A DNA stretch of 64,000 nt from JAPPLB01 sp965218555 (lineage in GTDB: Bacteria; Acidobacteriota; Terriglobia; Bryobacterales; UBA6623), in NCBI GenBank assembly GCA_965218555.1, contig OZ244625.1:1302001-1366000 (forward strand). Direction: 5' to 3'. This document shows, one piece after another, positions 61,803-64,000 of the stretch; position 1 is the first letter of the stretch; each line of letters opens with the position of its first letter. The translations under genes were made by a program, and so were the position numbers. Under the pieces are notes generated by a model. It saw nothing but the letters and a program-made list of their open reading frames with translations, had not been told where the DNA came from and made no database searches.

Positions 61803-63197
61803 ATGGCACTCCACGCAGGCTTCGGGCGCACGCTGATCAATCCTCCCGCGCATATCCCCGCCGGGACCTGGATGGCCCAGAAGCACGTTCGCGCCGCCGG
61901 ACTCGATATGGATCTGCGGGCCACCGCGCTCGTCCTCAGCGACGGTCCCTTGTCGGTCGCGCTCATCGACCTGGACCTGTGCTTCCTCTCCGATAAGCAG
62001 GCGGCCGCGCTCCGACAAGCGGTTCACGAGAGCACCGGTATTGCCCCGGATAGAGTTCTGCCGTTCTGCAGCCACACCCACGCCGGGCCCGTGATCCTGG
62101 AAACCTACCGGGGAGAAGGTGAAGACCAGGTCAACAACTATGTGCGGCTGCTTCCTGATCTGGCGGCGGGCGCCGCGGTGCAGGCCGTCCAGTCGAAACA
62201 GCCTGTCCGTGTCGAGGCGGGCCGCGGGCACTCCGACATCGGCATAAACCGAGACCTGCTCCTGCCGGACGGGCGTATCATCACCGGTTGTAATCCGGAC
62301 GGTTTCTGTGATCGCGACGTCGGCGTCATTCGGTTCGACGGCCTGGACGGCAAGCCGGTCGGGTCCATTGTCAACTATGCCTGTCATCCAACGGTGCTCG
62401 GTCCGGGCAACACGCTGGTCAGCCCGGATTATCCTGGCAGTACCCGGCAGATCGTCGAGCAGCTAACCGGGGCGCCCTGTTTCTTCCTGCAGGGCGCCGC
62501 CGGAAACATGGGGCCGGTAGAGACCTTTGTCGATGACGCTGCCGTGGCCCGGGGGCTGGGTCTTCGCTTGGGACTCGAGGCGGCTCGTGTCTTTCTCACG
62601 CTCGACACCCGCCCCGTCGAGAGGCGTCTGAAGGATGTCACCGCCTCGGGTGCTCCGCTCGCGCGGTACGAGGACGTGCCGATCGATGCTCCACCGCAGC
62701 GTCTGAAACTTGCCAGCGCGTACGTGGACTTGCCGGTGCGTTCACCGCTGGCCGATGTCTACGAAAGCGCACCGGAGCAGTTGACCGCGTGGAACGCCCG
62801 ACTATTGGAGTTGCAAGGCGGCAACGGAGCGGCCGCAGACATCGCCGTCGCGCTGCAGCAGGTGACGCGCCTCGCGCTTCGGGCGGATCGCATGGAGCGC
62901 TACCGCTCGAAGCAGAGTCTGGAAGTCGAGACGCTAGCGATCTCTATGGGCGGCACCGCCTTGGTCGCTGTCGCCGGCGAGCCCTACTGTGAGATCGGCG
63001 TCGCGGTCAAGGAGAATTCGCCTTTCCCGAACAAGACACTGGTGGCCGGTTATCTCGGCGGCGACATGATGTACATCCCCACCGCCGACGTCTTCGCCTG
63101 TGACCCGCCTCCCATGGAAGTCGACAACTCACCGTATACCCCGGAAGCGGAAAAGATCGTCACCGGCCACCTCATCCGCCTGCTGGAAAGCCTGTGA
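61803..63197 (+). CDS. Neutral/alkaline ceramidase-fold hydrolase, second copy
   Basis: A 464-residue relative of the protein encoded at 48292. The ATG at 61803 gives MALHAGFGRTLINPPAHIPA, which aligns with the family N-terminus. The open frame continues far upstream to 60285 but there it is only antisense to the FAD oxidoreductase gene. Metal-site segments: FCSHTHAGP and NYACHPTVLGPGN; a late AVAGEPYCEIG matches the other copy's FPGETF segment. It has no signal peptide. The stop codon overlaps the GTG of the next gene, an MFS transporter, so the two proteins are translationally coupled. Confidence 0.85.
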   Translation: MALHAGFGRTLINPPAHIPAGTWMAQKHVRAAGLDMDLRATALVLSDGPLSVALIDLDLCFLSDKQAAALRQAVHESTGIAPDRVLPFCSHTHAGPVILETYRGEGEDQVNNYVRLLPDLAAGAAVQAVQSKQPVRVEAGRGHSDIGINRDLLLPDGRIITGCNPDGFCDRDVGVIRFDGLDGKPVGSIVNYACHPTVLGPGNTLVSPDYPGSTRQIVEQLTGAPCFFLQGAAGNMGPVETFVDDAAVARGLGLRLGLEAARVFLTLDTRPVERRLKDVTASGAPLARYEDVPIDAPPQRLKLASAYVDLPVRSPLADVYESAPEQLTAWNARLLELQGGNGAAADIAVALQQVTRLALRADRMERYRSKQSLEVETLAISMGGTALVAVAGEPYCEIGVAVKENSPFPNKTLVAGYLGGDMMYIPTADVFACDPPPMEVDNSPYTPEAEKIVTGHLIRLLESL

Positions 63198-64000
63198 CCA
63201 CCGAGCCATCGCAGCCGCGGCCCGCATCCAAGGGTCCGGGTTTCAGCCTCACGCAGTGGTTGGTGGCGTCCCTATTGTTCGCCATGGTGTTCTTGAACTA
63301 CTTGGACCGCCAAGTGCTTTCCGTGCTGGCGCCGATCATGCGGGACGAGATTGGTTTGAGCCAAACCGATTACGCCTGGGCGGTGGACGCTTTCCTGCTG
63401 TCGTACGCGGTCATGTACTTTGGGTCGGGGATGATCCTCGATCGGATCGGGTCCCGTAAGGGTTTGACGCTGTTTGTGGCTCTTTGGTCGCTGGCGAGCG
63501 CCTTGCACGCCGCCGTACGAGGGTTCTTTGATCTGGCGTTTGTCCGCTTTCTTCTGGGAGTAACCCAACCCGGTGGTTGGACTGGAGCGGTCAAGACGGT
63601 GTCGGAACGTTTTGACGCCGTCCAGCGCGCCATTGCGACCGGCATCTTCAGCACCGGGGCCAGCATCGCTACGATGGTGTCGCCGCCGCTGGTGGTCTAT
63701 CTGCACAACCGCTTCGGCTGGCGGATGGCATTCCTGATTCCGAGCTGCGCCGGCTTTCTCTGGTTGCCGTTGTGGCTTATGGTGACACGGCGTCCGGCGT
63801 TGCACCCCGCCGCGAAAGACCGCGGCGCCGGCCTCGGCTTCGCCCAACTCGGGCTGCTGCGGGACCGCCGCGTGCTGGCCTACGTGCTGGCTCGCTTCTT
63901 CGGAGACTTTTCCGGCTACTTTCCCCTGTTCTGGATGCCGGATTATCTGACCAGCCACAAGGGATTCAGTTTCACCATGATGGGCCGGCTGGCCTGGATT
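63194..64000 (+). CDS. Major facilitator superfamily transporter (partial, runs off the right edge)
   Basis: A GTG at 63194 overlaps the preceding stop as GTGA and opens 269 uninterrupted codons to the end of the window. The product is an MFS protein of the anion:cation symporter type: FLNYLDRQVLSVLAPIMRDE in helix 1 and its following loop, SGMILDRIGSRKG at the 2-3 loop, and FLLGVTQPGGWTGAVKTVSE in helix 4. About two thirds of a typical 410-430-residue protein is present. Coupling to the ceramidase-fold gene suggests it imports that enzyme's substrate. Confidence 0.88.
   Translation, partial: MTTEPSQPRPASKGPGFSLTQWLVASLLFAMVFLNYLDRQVLSVLAPIMRDEIGLSQTDYAWAVDAFLLSYAVMYFGSGMILDRIGSRKGLTLFVALWSLASALHAAVRGFFDLAFVRFLLGVTQPGGWTGAVKTVSERFDAVQRAIATGIFSTGASIATMVSPPLVVYLHNRFGWRMAFLIPSCAGFLWLPLWLMVTRRPALHPAAKDRGAGLGFAQLGLLRDRRVLAYVLARFFGDFSGYFPLFWMPDYLTSHKGFSFTMMGRLAWI

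Overview
The window looks like a chromosomal stretch of a GC-rich, Gram-negative, heterotrophic bacterium. The best fit is Acidobacteriota (Solibacter/Bryobacterales-like). The reasons are an Oar-type TonB-dependent receptor with an N-terminal carboxypeptidase-regulatory-like domain, three gene clusters of the DUF1501 / DUF1549-DUF1553 ('planctomycete cytochrome') type, many Tat-exported or lipoprotein enzymes, and many small-molecule symporters. Planctomycetota or a related uncultured phylum cannot be excluded from sequence alone. No rRNA, tRNA or CRISPR array was seen.

Layout. 1-253: tail of an insertion sequence that lies mostly outside the window. 355-8078 (+): cluster A, DUF1501 protein, c-type-cytochrome/DUF1549/DUF1553 protein, cytochrome-WD40 fusion, and a large secreted beta-rich protein. 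8142-9351 (-): aroF (DAHP synthase) with its own promoter, a 15-residue leader peptide rich in aromatic residues, and an attenuator hairpin. 9368-10830: a complete IS1202/ISNCY-like element with an 18-bp target duplication, inserted just upstream of the aroF promoter. 11188-14599 (+): lpdA, lipB and a 2-oxoacid dehydrogenase E2 gene, a lipoate-centred housekeeping group. 14707-20000 (-): cluster B, a second DUF1501 group. 20111-27368 (-): an apparent four-gene operon (TonB receptor, TPR protein, PhyH-type dioxygenase, Gfo/Idh/MocA oxidoreductase) with a strong promoter at one end and a 13-bp hairpin at the other. 27711-30251: a repeat-rich patch with an M19 dipeptidase, a decayed duplicate of an IclR gene interrupted by an 85-bp repeat, and a small hendecad coiled-coil protein.

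30252-41096 (-): a catabolic operon hyuA, hyuB, hyuB, enolase-superfamily enzyme, Na+/solute symporter, secreted five-bladed-propeller protein and IclR regulator. It suggests uptake and ATP-dependent opening of a cyclic amide or similar compound. A second symporter is divergent at 41223. 42891-47883 (-): cluster C, the third DUF1501 group. 48292-57601: a ceramidase-fold hydrolase, an MFS transporter, a putative cyclase lipoprotein, an HpaI-type aldolase, an amidohydrolase lipoprotein, a short-chain dehydrogenase and a class III aminotransferase. 57898-64000: a membrane protein, a symporter, an FAD-dependent amine oxidase-like enzyme with a small CHHC protein, and a second ceramidase-fold hydrolase translationally coupled to a second MFS transporter that runs off the right edge.

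Overall the region is an accessory, nutrient-scavenging segment around a small housekeeping core (aroF, lpdA-lipB-E2). The observations most worth following are the aroF attenuator, the two families of small non-coding repeats (85 bp; 180/72 bp), the one-HyuA/two-HyuB operon, and the twice-occurring pairing of a ceramidase-fold hydrolase with an MFS transporter.
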